From an uncultured Lachnospiraceae bacterium (GTDB lineage: Bacteria > Bacillota > Clostridia > Lachnospirales > Lachnospiraceae): 22,418 nucleotides of DNA. The stretch's first letter is position 1. Each line of letters begins with the position of its first letter. The stretch is taken from NCBI GenBank assembly GCA_946538445.1, contig CAMNGO010000014.1:1-22418 (forward strand), written 5' to 3'. Below the pieces are notes generated by a model. That model saw only the letters and a list, made by a program, of their open reading frames with translations, made no database searches and was not told the origin of the DNA. Below, in pieces: positions 1 through 8,263 of this stretch. Made by a program: the position numbers and the translations under genes.

Positions 1-224
1 CCTTTATGATGGAGCCAGCCATGGGAAAAACGATGCAGTTTTTTCTCCATGAAGTAAGGACTGCGATTCCCCTGATAATATCTGATGCCCGGGAGAAACT
101 CCTTGGGATGGTATTTCGACAGGTCATGGAGAAGGCCTTGCTTGTACAGTCCCACTTTAAAACACATGACTGTCACAAGATATTTATGATGATTGATTGT
201 CTTAAGATGACCTTTCACATTCAT
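1..224 (-). CDS. DUF5662 family protein (partial, C-terminus beyond window)
   Basis: Read on the minus strand from ATG at 224, this gives 74 codons with no stop before the window edge. The start is preceded by a strong ribosome binding site (AAGGAGGG at 232-239, 8 bases away). The N-terminus MNVKGHLKTINHHKYLV, followed by the motifs KQGLLHDLSKYHP and YYQGNRSP and a histidine-rich WLHHK near the edge, matches what I recall of the DUF5662 family of Firmicutes. Its conserved His and Asp residues suggest a metal-binding, HD-like protein, but its biochemical role is unknown to me. The gene is divergent from the pheST leader. The gene is real with good confidence; the function is not known. Confidence 0.8.
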   Translation of the reverse strand, partial: MNVKGHLKTINHHKYLVTVMCFKVGLYKQGLLHDLSKYHPKEFLPGIRYYQGNRSPYFMEKKLHRFSHGWLHHK

Positions 225-253
225 AAAGGCACCCTCCTTGTTTGTTTTTTTAT

Positions 254-282
254 AGAATACTACGTGTCCTCCCATTTCGCAA
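254..282 (-). promoter_or_regulatory. Candidate promoter of the DUF5662 gene
   Basis: On the minus strand, TTGCGA (277-282) and TATTCT (254-259) are separated by 17 bases. Each hexamer matches the sigma-A consensus at 4 of 6 positions. The predicted start near 247 leaves room for the ribosome binding site at 232-239. Inferred from pattern and position only. Confidence 0.4.
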
Positions 283-290
283 GAAATTAG

Positions 291-319
291 TTGACAGCTG
301 AAAAGCTCTTTGCTAAAAT
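291..319 (+). promoter_or_regulatory. Sigma-A promoter of the pheST T-box operon
   Basis: A perfect TTGACA (291-296) is followed after 17 bases by TAAAAT (314-319), which matches the -10 consensus at 5 of 6 positions. It lies directly upstream of the T-box leader and is back to back with the candidate promoter of the minus-strand gene. Confidence 0.8.
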
Positions 320-325
320 TATCTA

Positions 326-660
326 GATTGCAGAAAAATGCGATGAAGGTGAATGGTTGGTACCATTGAGTAGAGACAGATCATCTGTCAGAGAGAGGAA
401 ATCATTGGCTGAAAGTTTTCTCCAGCTCTGGTCTGTGTTCGAAGTTCCACACCGGAGCAGCATCCTGGAGTTTTTGGGTTAAGGAATCATGTATGGTCTT
501 GACCGGATAAAGGATGACGTTGACACGCGTTAAGTGTTTTGAGTGCCTGATTAGTGATTCTTTCAGGTGTGAGTTTTCACGCCGGACAGTATCTTAAGAT
601 TGGGAATCAGGGTGGTACCGCGATAAGATTCGTCCCTTGTTTAACAAGGGACTTTTTTGT
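326..660 (+). promoter_or_regulatory. T-box riboswitch leader, phenylalanine type, upstream of pheS
   Basis: The leader contains the diagnostic T-box sequence AGGGTGGTACCGCG at 609-622, directly followed by a terminator hairpin. Stem I features are visible: AGAGAG at 390-395, a distal-loop-like GGCTGAAAG near 407-415, and GAAG-TTC-CACACCGGAG around 441-458. The probable specifier is the Phe codon TTC at 445-447, assigned from its place after GAAG and from the downstream gene. Uncharged tRNA-Phe should stabilise the antiterminator and allow transcription into pheST. The T-box call is secure; the exact 5' end (taken from the promoter) and the specifier are inferred. This leader accounts for most of the gene-free stretch 225-710. 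Confidence 0.93.
632..658 (+). terminator. T-box terminator hairpin
   Basis: GTCCCTTG (632-639) and CAAGGGAC (645-652) form a perfect 8-bp stem with loop TTTAA, followed by six T at 653-658. The 5' arm lies just after the T-box sequence, as expected for the terminator that competes with the antiterminator. Confidence 0.92.
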
Positions 661-680
661 TGTATAAGTCTCTTATACAA
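660..680 (+). repeat. Perfect AT-rich hairpin between T-box terminator and pheS
   Basis: TTGTATAAG (660-668) and CTTATACAA (672-680) are a 9-bp perfect inverted repeat with loop TCT. It begins right after the T tract of the terminator and lies about 20 bases upstream of the pheS ribosome binding site. It is not followed by a T tract, so it is not a second terminator. It may protect the 5' end of a processed message, or be an operator; the function is unknown. Confidence 0.5.
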
Positions 681-710
681 TACCATTTAACATCAAAAAG
701 GAGTTGCAGC

Positions 711-1730
711 ATGAAAGAAAGGTTAGAGCAGATTAAAAACTGTGCTTTGCAGGCAATCGAATCCGCCTCAAGCATGGATGAACTGAATGAGGTGAAGGTC
801 AGATACCTGGGCAAGAAAGGGGAACTGTCCCAGCTGCTGAAGGGCATGAAGAATGTGGCACCCGAGGAAAGACCCAAGGTGGGTCAGATGGTGAATGATG
901 CCAGACAGCTGATCGAAGCAGGATTTGATAAAGAGAAAGAACTCATCTTCAAAAAGATCCGCGAGGAGAAGATGAAGAGGGAAGTGATCGATGTGACCCT
1001 TCCCGGAACCAAGGTGAACGTGGGACATCGCCATCCCAACCAGATCGCCCAGGAAGACCTGGAGCGGGTATTCATCGGTATGGGCTATGAAGTGGTGGAA
1101 GGTCCTGAGGTGGAATACGACCGTTATAATTTCGAACTTCTGAATATTCCTGCAGACCATCCGGCCAAGGACGAGCAGGATACATTCTATATTACCAAAG
1201 ACATTCTCCTGAGAACACAGACCTCCTCTGTGCAGGCCCGTATCATGGAGACAGGACGTATGCCCATCCGTGTGGTTTCACCGGGCCGTGTCTTCCGTTC
1301 TGATGAAGTGGATGCTACCCATTCTCCTTCCTTCCATCAGTTTGAAGGTCTTGTGGTAGACAAAAACATCACCTTTGCCGACCTGAAGGGTACCTTACAG
1401 CAGTGGGCCCAGGAATTCTTCGGTCCCGAGACCAAGGTAAAATTCCGTCCCCACCATTTCCCATTTACGGAACCCAGCGCAGAAGTGGATGTCAGCTGTT
1501 TCAAATGTGGCGGGAAAGGATGCCGTATGTGTAAAGGCAGCGGATGGATTGAGATCCTCGGCTGCGGCATGGTTCATCCAAAAGTTCTGGCTGACTGTGG
1601 TATCGATCCGGAAGAGTATTCAGGCTTTGCCTTCGGCATCGGCCTGGAACGTGTCACCATGCTCAAATACGAGATTGACGACATGCGACTCTTATATGAG
1701 AACGACGCCAGATTTTTGAAACAATTCTAA
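711..1730 (+). CDS. pheS: Phenylalanine--tRNA ligase alpha subunit
   Basis: Catalytic subunit of the cytoplasmic alpha2-beta2 PheRS, which charges tRNA-Phe. I chose ATG at 711 because AAGGAG lies 6 to 8 bases upstream, and the resulting 339 residues match the usual bacterial PheS length; an in-frame start at 657 would lie in the T-box terminator. An N-terminal coiled-coil region (about 1-85) binds tRNA. The class II core shows GMGYEVVEGPEVE, LLRTQTSSVQAR (motif 2 region), RVFRSDEVDATHSPSFHQFEG and, near the C-terminus, GIGLERVTMLKY (motif 3). Four cysteines in CFKCGGKGCRMC resemble a small zinc knuckle, which I recall as common in clostridial PheS. pheT follows after 21 bases. Expression is expected to be controlled by the T-box. 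Confidence 0.97.
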   Translation: MKERLEQIKNCALQAIESASSMDELNEVKVRYLGKKGELSQLLKGMKNVAPEERPKVGQMVNDARQLIEAGFDKEKELIFKKIREEKMKREVIDVTLPGTKVNVGHRHPNQIAQEDLERVFIGMGYEVVEGPEVEYDRYNFELLNIPADHPAKDEQDTFYITKDILLRTQTSSVQARIMETGRMPIRVVSPGRVFRSDEVDATHSPSFHQFEGLVVDKNITFADLKGTLQQWAQEFFGPETKVKFRPHHFPFTEPSAEVDVSCFKCGGKGCRMCKGSGWIEILGCGMVHPKVLADCGIDPEEYSGFAFGIGLERVTMLKYEIDDMRLLYENDARFLKQF

Positions 1731-1751
1731 TCTACGAGGAGGAACATAATA

Positions 1752-4181
1752 ATGGTAACACCTATTTCATGGATAAAAGCGTATGTGCCTGAGCTGGATT
1801 GTACGGTTCAGGAATATGTGGACAAGATGACATTATCCGGTTCTCATGTGGAGAACGCGGTTTATCTGGATAAGAACCTGGAGAAGATCGTTGTGGGCGT
1901 GGTGGATAAGATTGAAAAACATCCCGATGCTGACAAACTGGTGGTATGCCAGGTGAACGTGGGAGAAGCTGAGGATGTGCAGATCGTGACAGGCGCTCCC
2001 AATGTTTATGAAGGAGCTGTCATTCCGGTGGTTCTGGACGGTGGACGTGTGGCAGGAGGCCATGACGGAAGCCCTAATCCGGAAGGCGGTATCAAGATCA
2101 AAAAAGGAAAACTTCGTGGCGTGCCATCTTATGGCATGATGTGTTCCATAGAAGAACTGGGCAGTGACAGAAATTTCTATCCGGAAGCTCCGGAAAACGG
2201 AATCTATATCTTCGACAAAGACAAAGGCTTAAAGCCGGGAGACGACGCAGTCGCAGCCCTGGGACTCCGAGATGCCGTGGTGGAATTCGAGATCACTTCC
2301 AACCGTGTGGACTGCTTCAGCATGATCGGAATGGCAAGAGAAGCAGCTGCTACCTTTGAAAAACCTTTCTGTCCGCCGGAAGTAAAAGTAAGCGGAAACA
2401 ATGAAGATGTGAATGATTACATTTCCGTGGACATCGCAGACCCGGATCTCTGCTATCGTTTTACTGCCAGAGTTGTGAAGAATATCAAGCTGGCTCCGTC
2501 ACCGGAGTGGATGCAGAGAAGACTGGCAGCCTGTGGTATCCGTCCCATCAACAATATGGTGGATATCACCAACTATGTGATGGAAGAATTCGGTCAGCCG
2601 ATGCATGCCTATGATCTGGATAAGATCCGCGGTCACAAGATCGTTGTTAAGCGCGCCTCCGACGGAGATACCTTCACCACTCTTGACGGTCAGGTCAGAA
2701 ATCTGGATCATGATGTGATCATGATCAATGACGGGGAAGGCCCTGTGGGCATCGGTGGTATCATGGGCGGCGAGAATTCCATGGTAACTGATGACATCAA
2801 GACCATGCTCTTTGAGGCGGCTACTTTCGACGGAACCAATATCCGTCTTTCTTCCAAAAGAATCGGCCTTCGTACCGATGCTTCCGGTAAATTCGAGAAG
2901 GGCCTGGAGCCCCAGAGAGCCCTGGCAGCCATAAACCGTGCCTGCCAGCTGGTGGAAGAACTGGGTGCCGGTGAGGTTGTCGGCGGCGTGGTGGATGTAT
3001 ATCCCAACCCTGTGGAAGATGTAACTCTTCCTTTTGAACCCGAAAAATATAATAAATTACTTGGAACAGATATCTCCGAGGAGGAGATGATCGCTTATCT
3101 GGAGAGGCTTGAGATCGGTTATGATGCCGAAACCAGAACCTTAAGCATTCCTTCCTTCCGCCTGGATCTGCGCTGCGCTGCAGATATTGCGGAGGAAGTT
3201 GCCAGATTCTATGGCTACGACAACATTCCTACCACCCTTCCCCACGGGGAGGCAACTGCCGGTAAGGTATCTTTTGCGGCCAGAGTGGAAGGAGTTTTAC
3301 GTGATATCGCAGAGCAGAATGGTTTCTGCGGTGCCATGAGCTATTCTTTCGAGAGCCCCAAGGTATATGACAAATTAAGACTGGCTGCGGATGATCCGCT
3401 GCGTCAGGCTGTTGTAATATCCAATCCGCTCGGTGAGGACTACAGCATCATGAGGACGATCGAACTCAACGGTATCCTCACATCCCTGTCCGGAAATTAC
3501 AACCACAGAAACAAGAATGTCCGCCTTTATGAGATCGCCAATGTCTACCTTCCCAAGGCTCTACCCCTGACGGAGCTGCCGGACGAGAGGAAGAGAATGG
3601 TACTGGGCATGTACGGGGATTGTGACTTCTTCCTCATGAAAGGTGTTCTGGAGGAGATGTTCCTGAAACTGGGACTCAGCGGAAAGGTGACATTTGAACC
3701 CAGCAAGGAGAAGACATTCCTGCATCCGGGACGTCAGGCCCTTGTCTACGTTAATGGAAGTTATGCCGGCTATCTCGGCCAGGTTCACCCGGAAGTCTGC
3801 GATAACTATGATATGAAGTGCGAGGCTTATGTAGCCGGAATCGATCTCCCCGTGATCGTGGAAAACGCAACCTTTGACAGAAGGTATGTGGGTGTGGCAA
3901 GATACCCGGCTGTGAACAGAGACTTAAGCCTTGTCATGAGCAAGGATATCTTCGTGGGCCAGGTGGAGAAGGTTATGCGGGACAAGGGAGGAAATCTCCT
4001 GGAAAGCATCACTCTCTTTGATGTCTACGAGGGGTCCCAGATTGAAAAAGGATACAAATCCGTGGCATACAGCCTGGTATTCCGCTCACCGGAACGCAGT
4101 CTGGAAGCTGCGGAAGTAAACAAGATCGTGGATAAGATTCTGAAAGAACTGTCCCGATTAGGAGTGGAATTGAGAGCGTAA
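1752..4181 (+). CDS. pheT: Phenylalanine--tRNA ligase beta subunit
   Basis: Large subunit of PheRS, involved in tRNA binding and editing of mischarged Tyr-tRNA-Phe. The 809 residues match the usual length. It starts at ATG 1752 behind AGGAGG. Domains in order: an EMAP/OB-fold tRNA-binding domain near 40-150 (KIEKHPDADKLVVCQV), the B3/B4 editing domain near 210-380 (including NMVDITNYVMEEFGQPMHAYD and GIGGIMGGE), B5 near 405-475, a catalytic-like core, and a C-terminal ferredoxin-fold anticodon-binding domain near 715-808 (ARYPAVNRDLSLV, then FRSPERSLEAAEV). Its stop TAA shares one base with the ATG of queA (TAATG), so the two are translationally coupled. Confidence 0.97.
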   Translation: MVTPISWIKAYVPELDCTVQEYVDKMTLSGSHVENAVYLDKNLEKIVVGVVDKIEKHPDADKLVVCQVNVGEAEDVQIVTGAPNVYEGAVIPVVLDGGRVAGGHDGSPNPEGGIKIKKGKLRGVPSYGMMCSIEELGSDRNFYPEAPENGIYIFDKDKGLKPGDDAVAALGLRDAVVEFEITSNRVDCFSMIGMAREAAATFEKPFCPPEVKVSGNNEDVNDYISVDIADPDLCYRFTARVVKNIKLAPSPEWMQRRLAACGIRPINNMVDITNYVMEEFGQPMHAYDLDKIRGHKIVVKRASDGDTFTTLDGQVRNLDHDVIMINDGEGPVGIGGIMGGENSMVTDDIKTMLFEAATFDGTNIRLSSKRIGLRTDASGKFEKGLEPQRALAAINRACQLVEELGAGEVVGGVVDVYPNPVEDVTLPFEPEKYNKLLGTDISEEEMIAYLERLEIGYDAETRTLSIPSFRLDLRCAADIAEEVARFYGYDNIPTTLPHGEATAGKVSFAARVEGVLRDIAEQNGFCGAMSYSFESPKVYDKLRLAADDPLRQAVVISNPLGEDYSIMRTIELNGILTSLSGNYNHRNKNVRLYEIANVYLPKALPLTELPDERKRMVLGMYGDCDFFLMKGVLEEMFLKLGLSGKVTFEPSKEKTFLHPGRQALVYVNGSYAGYLGQVHPEVCDNYDMKCEAYVAGIDLPVIVENATFDRRYVGVARYPAVNRDLSLVMSKDIFVGQVEKVMRDKGGNLLESITLFDVYEGSQIEKGYKSVAYSLVFRSPERSLEAAEVNKIVDKILKELSRLGVELRA

Positions 4182-5227
4182 TGAAGACAAGTGATTTTAA
4201 TTTTGAACTGCCTCCGGAGCTGATCGCTCAGGATCCTCTGGAGGATCGTTCTTCTTCCCGCCTCCTGGTACTTGACAAAGTGACAGGGGAGAGAAAACAC
4301 AGGATCTTTCGTGATATTTTGAGATTCTTAAAGCCCGGGGATTGCCTGGTGATCAATGACACCAAGGTAATCCCGGCCCGCCTGATAGGAATGAAAAAAG
4401 ACACGGGGGCCAACATCGAATTCCTTCTTCTGAAGAGGAAGGAGAATGATATCTGGGAGACCCTGGTCAAGCCGGGCAGAAAATGCAAGGTCGGTGCCAG
4501 GATTTCTTTCGGGGAGGGAGAGTTGGAGGCAGAAGTGCAAGAAGTGCTGCCTGACGGCAACCGTCTGGTGCAGTTCTCTTACGATGGTATCTTTGAGGAG
4601 GTTCTGGACCGTCTGGGTCAGATGCCCCTGCCACCTTATATCACCCATAAATTAAAAGATAAAGACCGCTATCAGACCGTCTATGCAAAGTATGAAGGGT
4701 CTGCGGCAGCCCCTACCGCTGGTTTGCATTTTACGAAAGAACTGCTGGAAGAGATCCGGGAGATGGGCGTGAAGATCGCCCGGGTAACTCTCCATGTGGG
4801 TCTGGGCACCTTTCGGCCCGTGAAGGTGGATAATGTTCTGGACCACCATATGCACTCGGAATTCTATCAGGTAAGCGAAGAGGCGGCAGACCTGATCAAC
4901 GGGACCAAAAGAGCCGGGGGGCGGATCATTTCCGTTGGAACTACCAGCACCAGAACTCTGGAGTCCGTGGCTCTTGAGGACGGGACCGTGATTCCCGGCA
5001 GCGGTAATACCGAGATCTTTATCTATCCGGGTTATCAGTTTAAAGTGATCGATGCCCTGATCACGAATTTTCATCTTCCGGAATCCACCCTGCTGATGCT
5101 GGTTTCGGCTCTTGCAGGGAGAGAGCACATTCTCGCGGCTTATGAAGAAGCAGTCCGGGAGAGATACCGCTTCTTTTCTTTCGGCGATGCCATGTTCATC
5201 ACCGATGATTTAAGTGAAAAAGAGTAA
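4181..5227 (+). CDS. queA: S-adenosylmethionine:tRNA ribosyltransferase-isomerase
   Basis: QueA transfers and isomerises the ribosyl group of SAM onto preQ1 in tRNA, giving epoxyqueuosine at wobble position 34. The 348 residues are typical of the family. Visible signatures: PPELIAQDPLEDRSSSRLLVL at the N-terminus, INDTKVIPARLIG, AAPTAGLHFTKELL, RVTLHVGLGTFRPV, HHMHSEFY and TNFHLPESTLLMLVSA. It overlaps pheT by one base and so belongs to the T-box transcript unless an internal promoter exists. No other queuosine gene is in the window. Confidence 0.97.
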   Translation: MKTSDFNFELPPELIAQDPLEDRSSSRLLVLDKVTGERKHRIFRDILRFLKPGDCLVINDTKVIPARLIGMKKDTGANIEFLLLKRKENDIWETLVKPGRKCKVGARISFGEGELEAEVQEVLPDGNRLVQFSYDGIFEEVLDRLGQMPLPPYITHKLKDKDRYQTVYAKYEGSAAAPTAGLHFTKELLEEIREMGVKIARVTLHVGLGTFRPVKVDNVLDHHMHSEFYQVSEEAADLINGTKRAGGRIISVGTTSTRTLESVALEDGTVIPGSGNTEIFIYPGYQFKVIDALITNFHLPESTLLMLVSALAGREHILAAYEEAVRERYRFFSFGDAMFITDDLSEKE

Positions 5228-6608
5228 AATGATCAGAAGAAAAAATCAGCAATTACAACGGAATATATTACCGGCCCATATCATCCTGGTAGGATTTGCC
5301 GCGGTGATCTTTCTGGGCTCCCTGATCCTGACTCTGCCGATCTGCTCTGCGGAAGGGACGTTCACACCCTATATCGATGCTCTCTTCACGTCCACAACCT
5401 CCGTCTGCGTGACAGGGCTTGTGACAGTGAATACAGCAGGTCACTGGAGTTTGTTTGGACAGATCATCATCCTTCTGCTGATCCAGTTCGGCGGTATGGG
5501 TGTGGTGGCCTTTATGATGATGGTACTTGTGCTGCTTCACCGCAGGATCGGTTTGAAAAACCGCCTCCTGATCCAGCAATCCTACGGTCTGGAATCCATT
5601 CAAGGAGTCGTAAATTTTGTGATACGGGTCATCCGGGGTATGCTGATCGTGGAATTTATCGGATTTCTGTGTTACCTTCCGGTTTTGTGCCGGGATTACG
5701 GTGTCTCCGGCGTGTGGAAATCCCTGTTCCTGTCGGTGTCCGCCTTCTGTAATGCAGGAATGGACCTGCTGGGAGAGGAAAGTATGACCCTCTATGCGGG
5801 AAATCTGTGGATGAACCTTGTGACCATGGCACTGATCGTCCTGGGTGGTCTGGGATTTATTGTCTGGTGGGAACTCCTGGATCGCCAGAAGGCCTACCTG
5901 AAGAAGAAGGGCCCTCACCGTAAACTGAACAGCCTGTCTCTTCATGCCAAGATTGTACTATGTTCCACCGGATTTCTGATCTTTTTCGGAATGGTCATGG
6001 TGCTGGTCTGCGAATTCCATAATCCCAGGACTCTGGGAGCCTTCAGCTTTCCAAAGAAATGCCTGGCCGCTTTGTTTCAATCGGTAACCACCAGGACTGC
6101 AGGGTTTAATACTATCCCCCAGTCCGGACTCTACGATTCCACTTCCATGTTCTGCATGATCCTCATGTTTATCGGGGGATCCCCGGCAGGAACGGCAGGC
6201 GGAATCAAGACGGTAACGATAGTGATCATCGCCGCCGCCATAAAGTCGGAGATACAAAACCATGACAGTATTGTTCTGTTTAACAGGACAATTCCTTTCG
6301 ATTATACCAGGAAGGCATTGGCCATCCTGGGTTACAGTTTTATCGTTTGGCTGGGATTAACCATGGTCTTATGCATGGTGGAGGACGTGGAATTCATGAA
6401 GGCCTGTTACGAGACAGTCTCAGCGATCGGTACAGTGGGTCTTACCAAAGACCTCACCGGAACCCTTCATGTTGCAGGAAAGAGTGTGATCATATGCCTT
6501 ATGTATGCAGGCCGGATCGGACCGGTAACCCTGGCTGCCGCATTTCTCACCAAAGGGAGGTCTGACTCCATGATTCACTACGCAGACGAGTCGGTTCTGT
6601 TAGGATAA
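5214..6608 (+). CDS. ktrB: Ktr/Trk potassium uptake protein, membrane subunit
   Basis: Ion-conducting subunit of a Ktr-type K+ uptake system (TrkH/TrkG/KtrB superfamily), an integral membrane protein of 464 residues with four fused M1-P-M2 units. The four selectivity-filter loops are visible: SVCVTGL near 63-69, SAFCNAGMD at 176-184, TTRTAGFNT at 292-300 and SAIGTVGLT at 403-411. GGSPAGTAGGIKT (321-333) fits the gating loop in the third M2 helix. The start is uncertain: GTG at 5214 overlaps queA by 14 bases, and ATG at 5229 (459 residues) is an alternative; neither has a strong ribosome binding site. Followed by ktrA after 26 bases. Confidence 0.93.
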   Translation: MKKSKMIRRKNQQLQRNILPAHIILVGFAAVIFLGSLILTLPICSAEGTFTPYIDALFTSTTSVCVTGLVTVNTAGHWSLFGQIIILLLIQFGGMGVVAFMMMVLVLLHRRIGLKNRLLIQQSYGLESIQGVVNFVIRVIRGMLIVEFIGFLCYLPVLCRDYGVSGVWKSLFLSVSAFCNAGMDLLGEESMTLYAGNLWMNLVTMALIVLGGLGFIVWWELLDRQKAYLKKKGPHRKLNSLSLHAKIVLCSTGFLIFFGMVMVLVCEFHNPRTLGAFSFPKKCLAALFQSVTTRTAGFNTIPQSGLYDSTSMFCMILMFIGGSPAGTAGGIKTVTIVIIAAAIKSEIQNHDSIVLFNRTIPFDYTRKALAILGYSFIVWLGLTMVLCMVEDVEFMKACYETVSAIGTVGLTKDLTGTLHVAGKSVIICLMYAGRIGPVTLAAAFLTKGRSDSMIHYADESVLLG

Positions 6609-6634
6609 TAATATCAGAGATGGGAGAATAAACT

Positions 6635-7294
6635 ATGAGCTCAGTAAAAAGCTATGCAGTGATCGGAATGGGGGGATTCGGAAGGAGCCTTGCCCGGACC
6701 CTGGCCCAGGAAGGGATGGAGGTCATGATCATTGATATCCATAAGGAGAAGATCAATGACCTGGCATCGGAAGTGACCTATGCCATGCAGCTGGATGTGA
6801 CCAATGAGACAGCCATGAAAAATATCGGACTGGAAAGCATGGATGGTGCGATCATCGCTGTAGGGCAGAAACTGGAGGTCAGCGCTATGGCTACCATCCT
6901 TTGTAAAGAGATGGGAGTTCCCCTGGTGATCGCCAAGGCAGAAACCCCTCTTCAGAAGAAAATCCTGGAGAAGATCGGCGCGGACCAGGTTATTCTGCCG
7001 GAGACGGAAAGCGGCTTCCGCCTGGCGAAAAATATCGTCGGTAATTTTATGGACTATTTTAATCTGAGCGGCAATCTGAGTATTGTGGAGATACCCGCCA
7101 GACCGGAGTGGACCAACCACAGTCTGAGGGAACTCCAGTTCCGCAACAACTATAACCTGAATATCATTGCCATCAATCACAAAGGACAGAAGGAGCCGGA
7201 ACGTTTTCTGGAGCCCGACCAGAATATCCTGGAAGGCGATATCCTGATCGTGGCGGGAAGAAACGAGGACATTGAAAACTTACAGTACAAGTAA
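6635..7294 (+). CDS. ktrA: Ktr potassium uptake regulatory subunit (RCK protein)
   Basis: Cytoplasmic gating ring subunit of the Ktr channel. The 219 residues fit KtrA (one RCK_N plus one RCK_C domain) rather than the roughly 450-residue TrkA. The Rossmann nucleotide-binding loop GMGGFGRSLA lies at 11-20, and the acidic end of the second strand (IIDI) suits ATP/ADP or NAD binding. RCK_C spans about 140-219. The start at 6635 follows ATGGGAG. The gene's last 15 bases overlap the 3' end of the convergent GNAT gene, and no separate terminator was found. Confidence 0.93.
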   Translation: MSSVKSYAVIGMGGFGRSLARTLAQEGMEVMIIDIHKEKINDLASEVTYAMQLDVTNETAMKNIGLESMDGAIIAVGQKLEVSAMATILCKEMGVPLVIAKAETPLQKKILEKIGADQVILPETESGFRLAKNIVGNFMDYFNLSGNLSIVEIPARPEWTNHSLRELQFRNNYNLNIIAINHKGQKEPERFLEPDQNILEGDILIVAGRNEDIENLQYK

Positions 7295-8134
7295 GGTCCC
7301 TCCTGCTGAGATGGCAGCAGCCACGGATGCCTTGTTCTCCACGGGAATCCGGGCGATGATATGATGAATCTGCATATTCTTCTGTGCATGATCGACCAAT
7401 GCACGGATCCATTCTTTAGCGTACCCTTTCCGGCGTACGCTTTTTTTTACGGCATAGCCGATTTCGAGAGAAGCATTTCCCCGGGCATGGGAATTCTTTT
7501 CTCCAAAAGAAACTTTCAGCCATCCGCCACTTGAATTTTTCTCCTTGCCGTCATGATCATCCGGCAGGTAAAAGCCGGCAATTCCCAGGAATTCGCCGGT
7601 TTCCTTTTTGTAAACTCCATAGAGACCATAAGCAAAGAAAGGGTATTGGCAGCGGATGTAGGAGGAGAGGTACTCCTCTTCTGTCCCCGGTTCCCCTTTA
7701 AAAAAACGCCCGGGACTCTCCGGGGGCTGGTCTGCATCCAGCCTGAGCAGGTCCGGGAGGTCTTTCATGGATAATTCTCTCAGGTAACAGCGTTCTGTAT
7801 GAAGGATCTCAAGAGGGATCTTATAAAAACGGCACCATACTTCTGTCAGATACTCCTCGGATAAGGCAGTAAGGGACAGGATAAGCCATGGTGTACCCAT
7901 GAGTTCCTCCTGGGCGTTCTTCCCGTGGGAATAGGCAATGACAGGGTAACCTTTTTGCGACCACAGACGGATTCCCTGTTCTGTATCAGTGATGACGATT
8001 CCCCGATTGGAGGGTTTTGTTAAATCTCCCTCAACTTGTAAGAGAATCGTATCTTTTGAAATAGACCGTATTATGTTATAATCAAATGATGTTAATGTAA
8101 TCTTGCGGATATCCGTAATCAGAGTGATATTCAT
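7280..8134 (-). CDS. GNAT family N-acetyltransferase with an extra N-terminal domain
   Basis: 284 residues on the minus strand, starting at ATG 8134 behind GAAAGGG. The C-terminal half (about 110-284) is a GNAT fold: LHTERCYLRELSMKDLPDLL at the first strand, EFLGIAGFYL (181-190), the acetyl-CoA loop RRKGYAKE (234-241) and NKASVAAAISAGG near the end. The N-terminal part (about 1-95) is not GNAT. The stretch IVITDTEQGIRLWSQKGYPVIAYS resembles the last strand-helix unit of a HAD phosphatase. A polar insert lies at about 191-222. The substrate is unknown. The gene is inserted against the direction of its neighbours and overlaps ktrA convergently by 15 bases. Confidence 0.88.
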   Translation of the reverse strand: MNITLITDIRKITLTSFDYNIIRSISKDTILLQVEGDLTKPSNRGIVITDTEQGIRLWSQKGYPVIAYSHGKNAQEELMGTPWLILSLTALSEEYLTEVWCRFYKIPLEILHTERCYLRELSMKDLPDLLRLDADQPPESPGRFFKGEPGTEEEYLSSYIRCQYPFFAYGLYGVYKKETGEFLGIAGFYLPDDHDGKEKNSSGGWLKVSFGEKNSHARGNASLEIGYAVKKSVRRKGYAKEWIRALVDHAQKNMQIHHIIARIPVENKASVAAAISAGGTLLVL

Positions 8135-8155
8135 ATGTGCCCTTTCTTCATGGTA

Positions 8156-8206
8156 TTGTGACTGAAGGGATACAAGAATATTAAATCAGTTTTCGAAATA
8201 ATTCAA
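8156..8206. promoter_or_regulatory. Candidate divergent promoters between the GNAT gene and mltG
   Basis: Minus strand: TTGAAT (8201-8206) and TAATAT (8178-8183), 17 bases apart. Plus strand: TTGTGA (8156-8161) and TATTAA (8179-8184), also 17 bases apart. Each hexamer matches consensus at 4 of 6 positions and the two -10 elements overlap, so the promoters may compete. Pattern-based only. Confidence 0.35.
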
Positions 8207-8263
8207 TAGCTTCCCTCTTTTGGGGGGAGTCTCAATCTCTATCTGATAAAAGGGGAGGTTCCC

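Noticed and set aside
6..290. Plus-strand ORF of 94 codons at the left edge
   Set aside because: It is antisense to the DUF5662 gene, whose conserved motifs and ribosome binding site are on the minus strand; it also covers that gene's promoter.
5268..5945. Minus-strand ORF of 225 codons
   Set aside because: Shadow of ktrB; its Gln/His/Asp-rich composition is the complement of hydrophobic membrane codons.
7313..7330. CTGCTG/CAGCAG inverted repeat just after the ktrA stop, as a possible terminator
   Set aside because: The stem is only about 6 bp, no T tract follows on either strand, and it lies within the GNAT coding sequence.
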